DNA of 64,000 nt from Chitinophaga pinensis (GTDB lineage Bacteria; Bacteroidota; Bacteroidia; Flavobacteriales; Flavobacteriaceae). The position numbers were made by a program, and so were the translations under genes. Shown here piece by piece: positions 1 to 8,485 of the stretch (position 1 is the first letter of the stretch; the number at the start of each line of letters is the position of its first letter). The notes beneath the pieces are model-generated. The model was not told where the DNA came from. It saw nothing but the letters and a program-made list of their open reading frames with translations, and ran no database searches. Location of the stretch: assembly GCA_945873505.1 (NCBI GenBank), contig CAMCDQ010000002.1, positions 31,713 to 95,712 on the forward strand, read 5' to 3'.

Positions 1-1
1 T

Positions 2-1141
2 GAAATTACTAAACATCGGAGTGAACTTTTTATTGGAATCCCTAAAGAAACCAGTTATCAAGAGTGCAGAATTTGTCTAACTCCAGATGCAGTAAATTCT
101 TTAGTATCTCATGGACATCGAGTAATGATTGAGTCAGGTGCTGGATTGAGTGCAAGTTATTCCGACAAAGAATATAGCGATGCAGGGGCGGAAATGACTG
201 CTGATACAAAAAAAGTATTGAGTTGCCCGATGATATTAAAAGTCGAACCCCTAACTCTTGCCGAAATTGAACTGATTAATCCTGAAACCATTATTATTTC
301 TGCTATTCAATTAAAAACACGCCGTAAAGAATATTTTGAATTACTTGCCAAAAAGAAAATTACCGCTTTGGCCTTTGAGTACATAAAAGACGAAGACGGC
401 TCCTACCCAGCTGTAAAATCACTGAGTGAAATTGCAGGAACAGCTTCCATATTGATAGCATCAGAATTAATGATTAACAATCAATTTGGAAAAGGATTGC
501 TTTTTGGTAATATCACAGGTGTTCCTCCAACAGAAGTTGTTATTCTTGGCGCAGGAACCGTGGGTGAATTTGCCGCAAAAAGTGCTTTAGGACTTGGAGC
601 AAATGTAAAAGTTTTCGACAATTCAATTACCAAATTAAGACGGTTACAAAACAATTTGAACCAGCGTATTTTCACTTCTACAATTCAACCAAAAGCGTTA
701 TTAAAAGCGTTACGCCGTTGCGATGTTGCTATTGGCGCAATGCGAGGAAAAGAACGCTGCCCCGTTGTAGTTACCGAAACAATGGTTGAATTAATGAAAA
801 AAGGTTCTGTAGTTGTTGATGTAAGCATTGATACTGGAGGTTGTTTTGAAACTTCCGAAGTTACCACTCATGAAAAACCAACCTTCATTCATCACGATGT
901 TATTCACTATTGCGTGCCAAATATACCTTCGCGATATTCCAAAACGGCATCACTTTCAATAAGTAATATCATTACTCCTTTCCTACTTCAAATTGCCGAT
1001 GATGGCGGAATTGAAAGCGCCATCCGCTGTGATAAAGGATTGAAAAACGGTGTTTATCAATACCACGGAATACTTACCAATAAGGCAATTGGTGATTGGT
1101 TTAATTTGCTTTATAGCGATATTAATTTAATTGTTTTTTAA
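2..1141 (+). CDS. ald: Alanine dehydrogenase, 5'-truncated by window edge
   Basis: The open frame runs from base 2 with no start codon. The ATG at 125 is internal, because residues upstream of it already match the family N-terminus (IGIPKE, LTPDAV, GHRVMIESGAG). About 379 residues are visible and perhaps 20 are missing. The family (alanine dehydrogenase and transhydrogenase alpha subunit) converts alanine to pyruvate and ammonia with NAD. The Rossmann glycine motif ILGAGTVGEFAA lies near visible residue 180, followed by NVKVFD. The conserved late segment HYCVPNIPSRYSKTAS is also present. It is likely cytosolic and catabolic. Alanine dehydrogenase is preferred to a transhydrogenase subunit because the length and C-terminus fit the single-chain enzyme. 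Confidence 0.9.
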   Translation, partial: EITKHRSELFIGIPKETSYQECRICLTPDAVNSLVSHGHRVMIESGAGLSASYSDKEYSDAGAEMTADTKKVLSCPMILKVEPLTLAEIELINPETIIISAIQLKTRRKEYFELLAKKKITALAFEYIKDEDGSYPAVKSLSEIAGTASILIASELMINNQFGKGLLFGNITGVPPTEVVILGAGTVGEFAAKSALGLGANVKVFDNSITKLRRLQNNLNQRIFTSTIQPKALLKALRRCDVAIGAMRGKERCPVVVTETMVELMKKGSVVVDVSIDTGGCFETSEVTTHEKPTFIHHDVIHYCVPNIPSRYSKTASLSISNIITPFLLQIADDGGIESAIRCDKGLKNGVYQYHGILTNKAIGDWFNLLYSDINLIVF

Positions 1142-1154
1142 CTGCACTTTGACA

Positions 1155-1162
1155 TACCTTTG
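1155..1162 (+). promoter_or_regulatory. -7 box TACCTTTG
   Basis: Matches the Bacteroidota -7 consensus TAnnTTTG and lies 14 bases before the ATG of the small gene at 1177. A TTG about 21 bases upstream could be the -33 element. Confidence 0.5.
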
Positions 1163-1176
1163 CAAAAATATTTAAA

Positions 1177-1551
1177 ATGAAATTTTACCAACGATTCGCA
1201 TATTATCTTGTAGGACTCATTATGGGATGCTTTTTTGTAGCCATGGTTTTAAGTGGAAAAGATACCCGATGTAACTATTTTCCAAATGCAAGGGTTTTGA
1301 ATGATTTAAGTTCTAAACCTTTTAATGTTTCCGATGTTGCAGCAGCAAAATTGAAAGAAAATTGGGTTGATATAAACGATATTAAGAACACTTTGAAATA
1401 TGGCGATGTTGATTTTGACAAAAGTAATGTGAAATATGAAAATGGTAAAATATATATTGTAGAAGGCAAAACTATTAAGAATCAATCAATTATTCTTGAA
1501 TTTATAAACTATGCAGACAAAGTAGTTTTGAAAGACATCATAAAAAAGTAA
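1177..1551 (+). CDS. Small membrane-anchored DUF4258-like protein
   Basis: A 124-residue protein with one N-terminal hydrophobic segment (about residues 7-27) followed by a soluble domain. The soluble part contains the pattern VNDIKNTLKYGDVDFDKS-like, then YENGKIYIVEG, which resembles the DUF4258 fold as often found next to alanine dehydrogenase in flavobacteria. A role cannot be assigned. It has its own -7 box, 14 bases upstream. The family assignment is from memory of the pattern and is moderate. Confidence 0.6.
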   Translation: MKFYQRFAYYLVGLIMGCFFVAMVLSGKDTRCNYFPNARVLNDLSSKPFNVSDVAAAKLKENWVDINDIKNTLKYGDVDFDKSNVKYENGKIYIVEGKTIKNQSIILEFINYADKVVLKDIIKK

Positions 1552-1568
1552 TTTTTATTGAAATATAG

Positions 1569-1598
1569 TTGCAAATACAAATACTAAATGTATATTTG
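1569..1598 (+). promoter_or_regulatory. Promoter of tRNA-Val
   Basis: TTG (1569-1571), 19 bases, then TATATTTG (1591-1598) matches the Bacteroidota -33/-7 layout. The tRNA begins 13 bases downstream. Confidence 0.75.
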
Positions 1599-1611
1599 CA
1601 AACCTATTTAA

Positions 1612-1686
1612 GGGCGATTAGCTCAGCTGGTTCAGAGCACCTCGTTTACACCGAGGGGGTCGGGGGTTCGAACCCCTCATCGCCCA
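1612..1686 (+). tRNA. tRNA-Val (anticodon TAC)
   Basis: A 75-nt cloverleaf: acceptor GGGCGAT pairs with ATCGCCC, D stem GCTC/GAGC, anticodon stem CCTCG/CGAGG around loop TTTACAC (anticodon TAC, valine), T stem GGGGG/CCCTC around TTCGAAC, discriminator A. CCA is not encoded. Its last 30 bases are duplicated exactly downstream of the next gene. Confidence 0.95.
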
Positions 1687-1687
1687 C

Positions 1688-1714
1688 AAGTCCTTAGAAA
1701 TAAGGACTTTTTTT
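1688..1714 (+). terminator. Rho-independent terminator after tRNA-Val
   Basis: A 9-bp stem AAGTCCTTA / TAAGGACTT closed by a GAAA loop and followed by a T run. It begins right after the tRNA 3' end. Confidence 0.85.
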
Positions 1715-1732
1715 ATATGTCAAAATTAAATT

Positions 1733-1978
1733 ATGCTTTTTATAGTTTACATTATATACAGTCATATCAAAGACAAATATTACATCGGATTTAGTTCTAA
1801 TTTAGCTGAAAGAATAATTAGACACAATCAAAAAAGCAAGGGTTTTACCGGAAATGTAAACGATTGGAAAATTGTGTTTACTCAAGAATTTGCAACTAAA
1901 ACAGAAGCACTAGCTCGTGAAAAACAAATTAAAAGCTGGAAAAGTAAAGAAAAAATAATACAACTCTTAGATCAATAA
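1733..1978 (+). CDS. Small GIY-YIG nuclease between tRNA copies
   Basis: An 81-residue single-domain GIY-YIG protein. The motif appears as VYIIYS (residues 5-10) and YYIGFS (16-21), followed by R27, H31 and the candidate metal-binding Glu63 in AREKQIKSWK. The length is that of a free-standing UvrC-like GIY-YIG domain, with no DNA-binding extension. It sits between an intact tRNA-Val with terminator and a half-tRNA copy that begins three bases after its stop, so it may be a minimal mobile endonuclease gene. Whether it cuts tRNA genes is inference; related small proteins are annotated only as GIY-YIG nucleases. Confidence 0.85.
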   Translation: MLFIVYIIYSHIKDKYYIGFSSNLAERIIRHNQKSKGFTGNVNDWKIVFTQEFATKTEALAREKQIKSWKSKEKIIQLLDQ

Positions 1979-1981
1979 TTT

Positions 1982-2034
1982 AGAGCATCCCGATGCAATC
2001 GGGAGGGTCGGGGGTTCGAACCCCTCATCGCCCA
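1982..2034 (+). repeat. 3'-half tRNA copy with different anticodon arm
   Basis: This begins AGAGCA like the tRNA-Val D-arm 3' side, has its own anticodon-like hairpin TCCCG-ATGCAAT-CGGGA, then GGGTC and the T arm and acceptor 3' strand. From 2005 to 2037 it is identical over 33 bases to 1657-1689. There is no 5' half, so it cannot fold as a tRNA. It looks like an element-borne or displaced tRNA end. Confidence 0.85.
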
Positions 2035-2040
2035 CAAAAA

Positions 2041-2070
2041 AACTTCAACAGAAATGTTGGAGTTTTTTTT
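2041..2070 (+). terminator. Terminator after half-tRNA
   Basis: A 10-bp stem AACTTCAACA / TGTTGGAGTT with GAAA loop and a T run. Its position relative to the half-tRNA mirrors the terminator after the intact tRNA, and both use GAAA loops, but stem sequences differ. Confidence 0.85.
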
Positions 2071-2275
2071 GTCATTTCCTCAGTAAAAAATTCTAGAAAA
2101 CTCAACATTTGAATTGACGATAAATCAAATGTGACATAAATTAAAAAAGTTTCCTTTTTAAATCTCAGTTATTCCTACAAAAATACCCAACCTTATTCAA
2201 AAAATTGAATCAAGAAATAGCAACAATTGGTAATTATTTAACAAATATTACTTTTCAATTCCATTAGTTAAAGTT

Positions 2276-2283
2276 TACATTTG
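2276..2283 (+). promoter_or_regulatory. -7 box TACATTTG before ABC exporter
   Basis: TAnnTTTG match 17 bases before the ATG at 2301. The upstream element is weak (TTTTC near 2252). The remaining 2071-2250 sequence shows no gene. Confidence 0.5.
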
Positions 2284-2300
2284 TAAGATAAATAAATACA

Positions 2301-4085
2301 ATGGCAAGGTTCAAAGAAAATGATTTACCAAAATCAAAAATCACCAAAAGCTCTCTTAGTAAAGCAATATTGATTTTTCAATATGCTGGAAATCACAAAT
2401 GGAAATTTTACGTAGGATTAATTTTCCTATTATTGACTGGTGGAACGGCATTGGCTTTTCCAAAACTTATGGGAATGTTAATCGATTGTGTCAAAAATAA
2501 AGACAACGCCCAAGCCAATTTTATCGCTAGTGGACTTGTAGTAATTTTGTTTTTACAATCTATTTTTTCCTTTTTCAGATTGTCATTATTCGTGAATTTT
2601 ACTGAAAATACCTTGGCAAATTTACGATTGGCATTGTACAGTAATTTGGTAAAACTCCCAATGACTTTCTTTTCGCAAAAGCGTGTCGGTGAATTAAACA
2701 GCCGCATAAGTTCCGATATCACTCAAATTCAAGACACATTAACTTCTACAATTGCAGAGTTTTTGAGGCAATTCATTTTGATTATTGGTGGAGTTGCATT
2801 GCTAGCCAACGAAAGTTTTAAACTTACCTTATTAATGTTGTCCGTTGTTCCGTTAGTGGCTGTTGCCGCAGTAATTTTTGGTCGTTTTATTAGAAAATAT
2901 TCCAAAAAAGTACAAGATCAAGTTGCGGAAAGTCAAGTAATTGTTGAAGAAACGATGCAAGGAATTAGCATTGTAAAGGCTTTCGCCAATGAATGGTATG
3001 AAATTGCACGATACAATGGCAAGATTAAAGAAATTGTAAAAATCGCTATTAAAGGTGGAAAATACCGTGGCTATTTTGCTTCCTTCATTATATTTTGTCT
3101 CTTTGGAGCTATTGTTGCCGTAGTTTGGTTTGGTGTTCGATTGAGTATTAGCGGCGAAATGAGTGTCGGGCAATTGATTTCATTTGTATTGTATTCCACT
3201 TTTGTAGGTGCTTCTTTTGGTGGAATTGCTGAATTATATGCTCAAATCCAAAAGGCGGTTGGAGCAACAGAACGTGTTTTTGAATTATTAGAAGAAATTC
3301 CTGAAAAAATAAACTCCTCTGAATCTGGTGCAGAAGAGATATTAAAAGGGAATGTAAGTTTCAAAAATGTAGCTTTCTATTATCCTTCTAGAAAAGAAAT
3401 CCAAGTTTTAAAAGAAGTAAGTTTCAATGCAAATTTTGGTCAGAAAATAGCAATTGTCGGACCAAGTGGCGCAGGGAAATCAACAATAGCATCGTTGTTA
3501 TTAAGATTCTACGATATTAATGGTGGCGAAATCAGCATCGACGGGAAAAATATTTACGATTATGATTTAGAAACACTACGAGGAAATATGAGTATTGTGC
3601 CGCAAGATGTTATTTTATTTGGAGGTACCATTCGTGAAAACATAGCGTACGGAAAACCAAATGCTACTGAAGATGAAATAATTAAAGCGGCAAAACAAGC
3701 CAACGCCTATCAATTTATTAAGGGATTTCCTGAGAAATTTGAGACAATTGTTGGAGAGCGAGGCATCAAACTTTCTGGTGGTCAACGCCAACGAATTGCC
3801 ATTGCAAGAGCATTATTAAAAAACCCAAGCATTTTGATTTTAGACGAAGCCACTTCTTCATTGGATAGTGAAAGTGAAAAATTAGTTCAAGAAGCTTTAG
3901 AAATTTTAATGGAAGGAAGAACAAGTATTATTATAGCCCACCGATTATCAACCATTCGTTCTGCCGATCAAATTATAGTTTTGGATGATGGAACAATCAA
4001 AGAACAAGGAACACACCAAGAGTTAATTGCGTTGGAAAATGGAATTTATAAAAACTTAAGCAATTTACAGTTTAATAATTTTTAA
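2301..4085 (+). CDS. ABC exporter, fused membrane and ATPase domains
   Basis: A 594-residue half-transporter of the MsbA/LmrA type that works as a homodimer in the inner membrane. The N-terminal half (about residues 30-325) has six hydrophobic segments. The nucleotide-binding domain has Walker A GPSGAGKST (about 387-395), Q-loop VPQDVILFGG, signature LSGGQRQR (about 491), Walker B ILILDEAT (about 511) with the catalytic Glu, and H-loop AHRLST. All ATPase residues are intact, unlike the second exporter at 22558. Lipid or drug export is typical of the family; the substrate cannot be read from sequence. It has its own promoter and appears monocistronic. Confidence 0.92.
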   Translation: MARFKENDLPKSKITKSSLSKAILIFQYAGNHKWKFYVGLIFLLLTGGTALAFPKLMGMLIDCVKNKDNAQANFIASGLVVILFLQSIFSFFRLSLFVNFTENTLANLRLALYSNLVKLPMTFFSQKRVGELNSRISSDITQIQDTLTSTIAEFLRQFILIIGGVALLANESFKLTLLMLSVVPLVAVAAVIFGRFIRKYSKKVQDQVAESQVIVEETMQGISIVKAFANEWYEIARYNGKIKEIVKIAIKGGKYRGYFASFIIFCLFGAIVAVVWFGVRLSISGEMSVGQLISFVLYSTFVGASFGGIAELYAQIQKAVGATERVFELLEEIPEKINSSESGAEEILKGNVSFKNVAFYYPSRKEIQVLKEVSFNANFGQKIAIVGPSGAGKSTIASLLLRFYDINGGEISIDGKNIYDYDLETLRGNMSIVPQDVILFGGTIRENIAYGKPNATEDEIIKAAKQANAYQFIKGFPEKFETIVGERGIKLSGGQRQRIAIARALLKNPSILILDEATSSLDSESEKLVQEALEILMEGRTSIIIAHRLSTIRSADQIIVLDDGTIKEQGTHQELIALENGIYKNLSNLQFNNF

Positions 4086-4217
4086 ATGCTGAAGCAATAA
4101 ACTAAAAAAAACACGAATTACTCAAATTCTCACTAATTTTATTTCAATTAAGTACAAATAATTTGTGGTAATTTTTCGGCTTCTAACTGATAACTAAAAA
4201 CTGAACACTGAAAACTT

Positions 4218-5387
4218 TTACTTCCCTTTTCTTCTGTCTCGTTCCGCTTTAATCAACTTTAATTCTCTGCTTGTTTGTCCCGCAACAGAAGTATTTTCTT
4301 CAGCACGACGAATTAAATACGGCATCACATCACGAACGGGTCCAAAAGGCAAATATTTAGCATTATTATAACTATTTGCAGCCAAATTATAACTGATATT
4401 ATCGCTCATTCCGTACAATTGTCCAAACCAAATTCTTTGATCTTTTTTGTCAATGTTGCGATTTTGCATAAATTCCATCAATTTATATGATGATAATTCG
4501 TTGTGAGTTCCAGCAAAAATTGACATTCTATCAATATTTTCAATCATATAATGTATGGCAGCGTCGTAATTTTCATCCGTAACTTCTTTCGATTCGCAAA
4601 TGGGTGTTGGATAACCTTTTTCTTCGGCACGCAAATTTTCTTTTTCCATATACGCTCCACGAACTATTTTCATTCCAATATAAAAACCTTCAGAATTAGC
4701 TTGCTGGTGCAGATTTTTTAAATAATCCAAACGATCCCAACGGTACATTTGTAAGGTATTGAAAACTATCGCTTTATCTTTATTGTACTTTTGCATCATT
4801 CGAGTAACCAAAGCATCAGCGGCATCTTGCATCCAACTTTCTTCAGCATCAATTAATAACGGTACATTTTTGGTATGTGCTTCACTACAAACCAAATCAA
4901 AACGGGCTTCTACCCTATTCCATTCCGCAATTTCATCTGAAGTTAATTCTGATTTATTTCCAACTTTTTCATACAAATCCAATCTTCCAAAACCAGTTGG
5001 TTTAAAAACTGCAAAAGGAATTGCCTGGCGCTCTTTGGCAAATTCAATCGTTTTTAAAGTCATTTTCAATGCTGCATCAAACTGCTCTTCCTCTTCTTTT
5101 CCTTCCACAGAATAATCTAAAACAGAAGAAACCCCTTTTGTATACATTTTGTCAACCACCGAAAGGCAATCCATTTCATTCACACCACCACAAAAATGAT
5201 CAAAAACAGTCGCTCGAATCAAGCCCTCAACTGGTAAGTGAGCTTTTATAGCAAAATTGGTAACAGCAGTTCCAATGCGAACTAACGGCTGATTATCAAT
5301 CATTTTAAAAAGAAAATAAGCTCTATCGAGTTCCGTATCACTTTTTAAAGAAAACGCAATTTCTGTATTGTTGAATATTTTTTCCAT
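4218..5387 (-). CDS. Proline dehydrogenase
   Basis: About 389 residues, a stand-alone FAD proline dehydrogenase that oxidises proline to pyrroline-5-carboxylate. The C-terminal segment YLIRRAEENTSVAGQTSRE is the conserved substrate-binding Arg-Arg signature, and GMKIVRGAYMEKE is the barrel strand before it. A start three codons upstream (5396) is possible, but MEKIF at 5387 fits the family and the -7 box at 5408-5415 leaves about 20 bases of leader. There is no fused P5C dehydrogenase, so the second step must be encoded elsewhere. It is divergent from aroB. Confidence 0.92.
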   Translation of the reverse strand: MEKIFNNTEIAFSLKSDTELDRAYFLFKMIDNQPLVRIGTAVTNFAIKAHLPVEGLIRATVFDHFCGGVNEMDCLSVVDKMYTKGVSSVLDYSVEGKEEEEQFDAALKMTLKTIEFAKERQAIPFAVFKPTGFGRLDLYEKVGNKSELTSDEIAEWNRVEARFDLVCSEAHTKNVPLLIDAEESWMQDAADALVTRMMQKYNKDKAIVFNTLQMYRWDRLDYLKNLHQQANSEGFYIGMKIVRGAYMEKENLRAEEKGYPTPICESKEVTDENYDAAIHYMIENIDRMSIFAGTHNELSSYKLMEFMQNRNIDKKDQRIWFGQLYGMSDNISYNLAANSYNNAKYLPFGPVRDVMPYLIRRAEENTSVAGQTSRELKLIKAERDRRKGK

Positions 5388-5407
5388 TTGAATCATAAAT
5401 AATTATG

Positions 5408-5415
5408 CAAATATA
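5408..5415 (-). promoter_or_regulatory. -7 box TATATTTG for proline dehydrogenase
   Basis: Plus strand CAAATATA reads TATATTTG on the minus strand, 20 bases before the ATG at 5387. A weak TTG lies 23 bases further upstream. Confidence 0.5.
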
Positions 5416-5492
5416 AGCACACAATGCAGATTTTTAATCAAAAATTACCTTATTTTGCAGTATTAAATGTAATACAATTCATATCCTTAAAT

Positions 5493-6560
5493 ATGCAACC
5501 AATTCAAGCAAATGGCTATTCCGTAATTTTCAATGAAGATGGCTACAAAGTACTCAATAATCACATTTCTGGAAAAAATTATTCCAATATATTTATAATT
5601 GTAGATAGCAATTCCAATGAAGTTTGTTTGCCAAAATTACTACCTTATATAGCCACAGAACTTACCATTGAAATCATCGAATTTGAAGCCGGCGAAAGCA
5701 ATAAAAACATAGAAACGTGTATTCAAATTTGGAACGTTTTAACAGATTTAAACGCTGACAGAAAAAGTTTAATTATCAATTTAGGCGGTGGCGTAGTTAC
5801 TGATTTAGGCGGTTTTGTGGCATCAACATTCAAACGTGGAATCGATTTTATAAACATCCCAACCACATTGTTATCAATGGTTGATGCCTCTGTTGGTGGA
5901 AAAACTGGCGTTGATTTAGGTAATTTAAAAAACCAAATCGGTGTAATAAATATTCCAAATATGGTTCTAATTGACACCACTTATTTGGATACGCTTTCGC
6001 AAAGGGAAATGCGTTCCGGATTGGCTGAAGTGCTGAAACACGGATTGATATTTGATAAAAAATATTGGAAACAGTTTTTAGATTTATCAAAATTAGATTT
6101 CGCCGATTTCGATACTATAATATACGATTCCATAAAAATTAAAAATGAAATTGTGATGCAAGATCCAACAGAACAAGGAATTCGAAAAGCATTGAATTTT
6201 GGACATACTTTGGGTCACGCCATTGAAAGTTATTTTTTGGAAAATGAAAATAAAAAAACCTTGTTACACGGCGAAGCAATTGCCGTTGGAATGCTATTGG
6301 AAAGTTATATTTCAATGCAAAAAAGCTTAATTTCTGCCGAGGAATATTCAGAAATTAAAACCACCATTACTTCCATTTATGAAGCCGTTACTTTTGAAGA
6401 AAATGACTTGAATCCAATTATAGAATTGCTTATTCACGACAAGAAAAATGAATACGGAACTATCAAATTTGTATTATTAGATGGGATTGGCAAATTCATT
6501 ATGAATCAAGAAGTTGAAAATGAATTAATTACGGCTGCTTTTTTAGATTACAAATCTTAA
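5493..6560 (+). CDS. aroB: 3-dehydroquinate synthase
   Basis: The second step of the shikimate pathway, converting DAHP to 3-dehydroquinate. The frame is open from 5424, but homologous sequence begins at MQPIQANGYSV, so the ATG at 5493 is chosen (355 residues, normal length). Seen: NAD-binding NLGGGVVTDLGGFVASTFKRG, metal-site residues in LAEVLKHG, FGHTLGHAIE and LLHGEAIAVGM. It is cytosolic. It stands alone here, divergent from proline dehydrogenase with 105 bases between the chosen starts. Confidence 0.93.
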   Translation: MQPIQANGYSVIFNEDGYKVLNNHISGKNYSNIFIIVDSNSNEVCLPKLLPYIATELTIEIIEFEAGESNKNIETCIQIWNVLTDLNADRKSLIINLGGGVVTDLGGFVASTFKRGIDFINIPTTLLSMVDASVGGKTGVDLGNLKNQIGVINIPNMVLIDTTYLDTLSQREMRSGLAEVLKHGLIFDKKYWKQFLDLSKLDFADFDTIIYDSIKIKNEIVMQDPTEQGIRKALNFGHTLGHAIESYFLENENKKTLLHGEAIAVGMLLESYISMQKSLISAEEYSEIKTTITSIYEAVTFEENDLNPIIELLIHDKKNEYGTIKFVLLDGIGKFIMNQEVENELITAAFLDYKS

Positions 6561-6602
6561 AAAATAAATCCTTTTGATTGTAAATCAGATATAATATTTT
6601 TT

Positions 6603-6610
6603 TACATTTG
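6603..6610 (+). promoter_or_regulatory. -7 box TACATTTG before small ORF and speA
   Basis: A consensus -7 box with TTG 22 bases upstream (6578-6580). The only in-frame ATG (6616) is five bases away, so a transcript would be nearly leaderless or this promoter serves the arginine decarboxylase at 6852. Confidence 0.45.
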
Positions 6611-6615
6611 TGTCG

Positions 6616-6795
6616 ATGAATAAAAACCAAAATACAAACAACTTTTCTTTTACAAAAAATGAGACAAATAAGGCTTTTAAAGCACTATTGAATCGTTATT
6701 TTGCGATAAATGGGTTGCTGAATTTTGATAAATTGCGACATTCCATTATATATGATGATAAACTGCAAATCATCTATGCAAATATTCGAGTTTGA
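6616..6795 (+). CDS. Small hypothetical protein upstream of arginine decarboxylase
   Basis: 59 residues from ATG 6616; a GTG six bases earlier is also possible. I recognise no domain. The N-terminus is Asn/Lys-rich, followed by KAFKALLNRYFAINGLLNFD, and there is no signal peptide or membrane segment. The ORF ends 56 bases before speA and probably shares its transcript. Its start is so close to the -7 box that translation would be leaderless. It may be a genuine small gene or an untranslated leader with a chance frame. Confidence 0.4.
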   Translation: MNKNQNTNNFSFTKNETNKAFKALLNRYFAINGLLNFDKLRHSIIYDDKLQIIYANIRV

Positions 6796-6851
6796 AGATT
6801 AGATAAACTAAATAAATATATTTTTTTTTAATCTAATTTACTACTATCGAA

Positions 6852-8249
6852 ATGAATACAAAATATTCAGATTTAATAAATCAAAATTTTTATTTCCCGC
6901 AAGAAGAATTTACACTCAATAAAGACAACCTCCAATTTCACGAAATCGACTTGATGAGATTAGTTGAAAAATATGGAACGCCTTTAAAATTCACGTATTT
7001 ACCTCAAATTTCAAACAACATCAAAAGAGCCAAAAATTGGTTCAAAATTGCGATGGATAAGAATGACTTTAAGGGTAAATATTATTTTTGTTATTGCACG
7101 AAAAGTTCTCATTTTGAATACGTAATGAATGAGGCCTTTAAAAATAACATTCATATAGAAACGTCATCGGCATTTGACATCAATATTGTTGAAAATTTGA
7201 TGCAATCTGGGAAAATTAATAAAAGTACGTATGTGATTTGTAATGGTTTCAAAAGAGACCAATACATTGAAAACATTGCACGTATCATTAATAACGGACA
7301 TAAAAATACGATTCCAATAATTGATAATTACGAAGAATTGGATTTGCTTCAAGCGCAAATAAAAGGGAAATTCAAAATTGGAATTAGAATTGCAGCTGAA
7401 GAAGAACCGAAATTTGAATTTTATACGTCAAGATTAGGAATTGGATACAAAAATATTGTGCCCTTTTATAAAAAACAAATTCATGAAAATAAGAAATTGG
7501 AACTTAAAATGTTGCACTTTTTTATCAATACAGGAATCAATGACAACGCCTATTATTGGAACGAATTAATTAAATGTATTAAGGTTTATGTTGCTTTAAA
7601 AAAAGAATGTCCGAGTTTAGATAGCTTGAATGTGGGCGGTGGATTCCCAATTAAAAACTCCTTAGCTTTTGAATATGATTATCAATACATGATTGACGAA
7701 ATTATCAATCAAATTAAGATTGCATGTGACGAAGCAGAAGTTGCTGTTCCTAATATTTTTACTGAATTTGGTTCTTTTACCGTTGGAGAAAGTGGCGGTG
7801 CTATTTATCAAATTTTGTATCAAAAACAGCAAAATGACAGAGAAAAATGGAACATGATTGATTCGTCTTTTATTACTACTTTACCTGATACTTGGGCAAT
7901 TAACAAGCGTTTCGTGATGCTAGCAATTAACCGTTGGAATGACACTTATGAAAGGGTTTTATTGGGAGGGATGACTTGCGATAGCGATGATTATTATAAC
8001 TCCGAACAAAATATGAATGCCATTTATTTGCCAAAATACAACAAAGAAAAACCTTTGTATATTGGATTTTTCAATACTGGCGCTTATCAAGAAACCATCG
8101 GTGGTTTTGGCGGATTGCATCACTGTTTGATTCCAGAACCAAAACATCTATTGATAGATCGTGATGAAAATGGAGAAATAACTACGAGTGTTTTTTCTGA
8201 ACAACAAACATCTGATGACGTTTTAAAAATATTAGGTTACGATAAGTAA
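6852..8249 (+). CDS. speA: Arginine decarboxylase, fold III PLP type
   Basis: 465 residues of the alanine-racemase-fold group IV decarboxylases. The PLP lysine is in YYFCYCTKSSHFEY, the glycine loop is NVGGGFP, and the catalytic Cys-Asp is in GGMTCDSDDYY. It is much shorter than the classical 630-residue SpeA, as is usual for the Bacteroidota form. It is predicted to make agmatine from arginine in the cytosol. The next gene is a deoxyhypusine synthase homologue, which supports a polyamine role. Specificity for arginine rather than another diamino acid is inferred from the family and the neighbour. Confidence 0.85.
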   Translation: MNTKYSDLINQNFYFPQEEFTLNKDNLQFHEIDLMRLVEKYGTPLKFTYLPQISNNIKRAKNWFKIAMDKNDFKGKYYFCYCTKSSHFEYVMNEAFKNNIHIETSSAFDINIVENLMQSGKINKSTYVICNGFKRDQYIENIARIINNGHKNTIPIIDNYEELDLLQAQIKGKFKIGIRIAAEEEPKFEFYTSRLGIGYKNIVPFYKKQIHENKKLELKMLHFFINTGINDNAYYWNELIKCIKVYVALKKECPSLDSLNVGGGFPIKNSLAFEYDYQYMIDEIINQIKIACDEAEVAVPNIFTEFGSFTVGESGGAIYQILYQKQQNDREKWNMIDSSFITTLPDTWAINKRFVMLAINRWNDTYERVLLGGMTCDSDDYYNSEQNMNAIYLPKYNKEKPLYIGFFNTGAYQETIGGFGGLHHCLIPEPKHLLIDRDENGEITTSVFSEQQTSDDVLKILGYDK

Positions 8250-8485
8250 TAATGTATTTCGACTGTAGTATTTCATAAAATCACATCGAGTATTGATTAA
8301 TATATATAATCGTATTTTAAGTTTCATCATGAAATTCTTAAATAGTATTATAATATTGTAAGGCAATCATCATCATTTTAGTGAACTAAAAAATTATAAA
8401 AAAACTGTAAAAAAAATTGAATTTCAAATTGTATATGAAATATAAAATTTGTTAATTTGAATCGATTAAAACTTAAAAATTAAAA

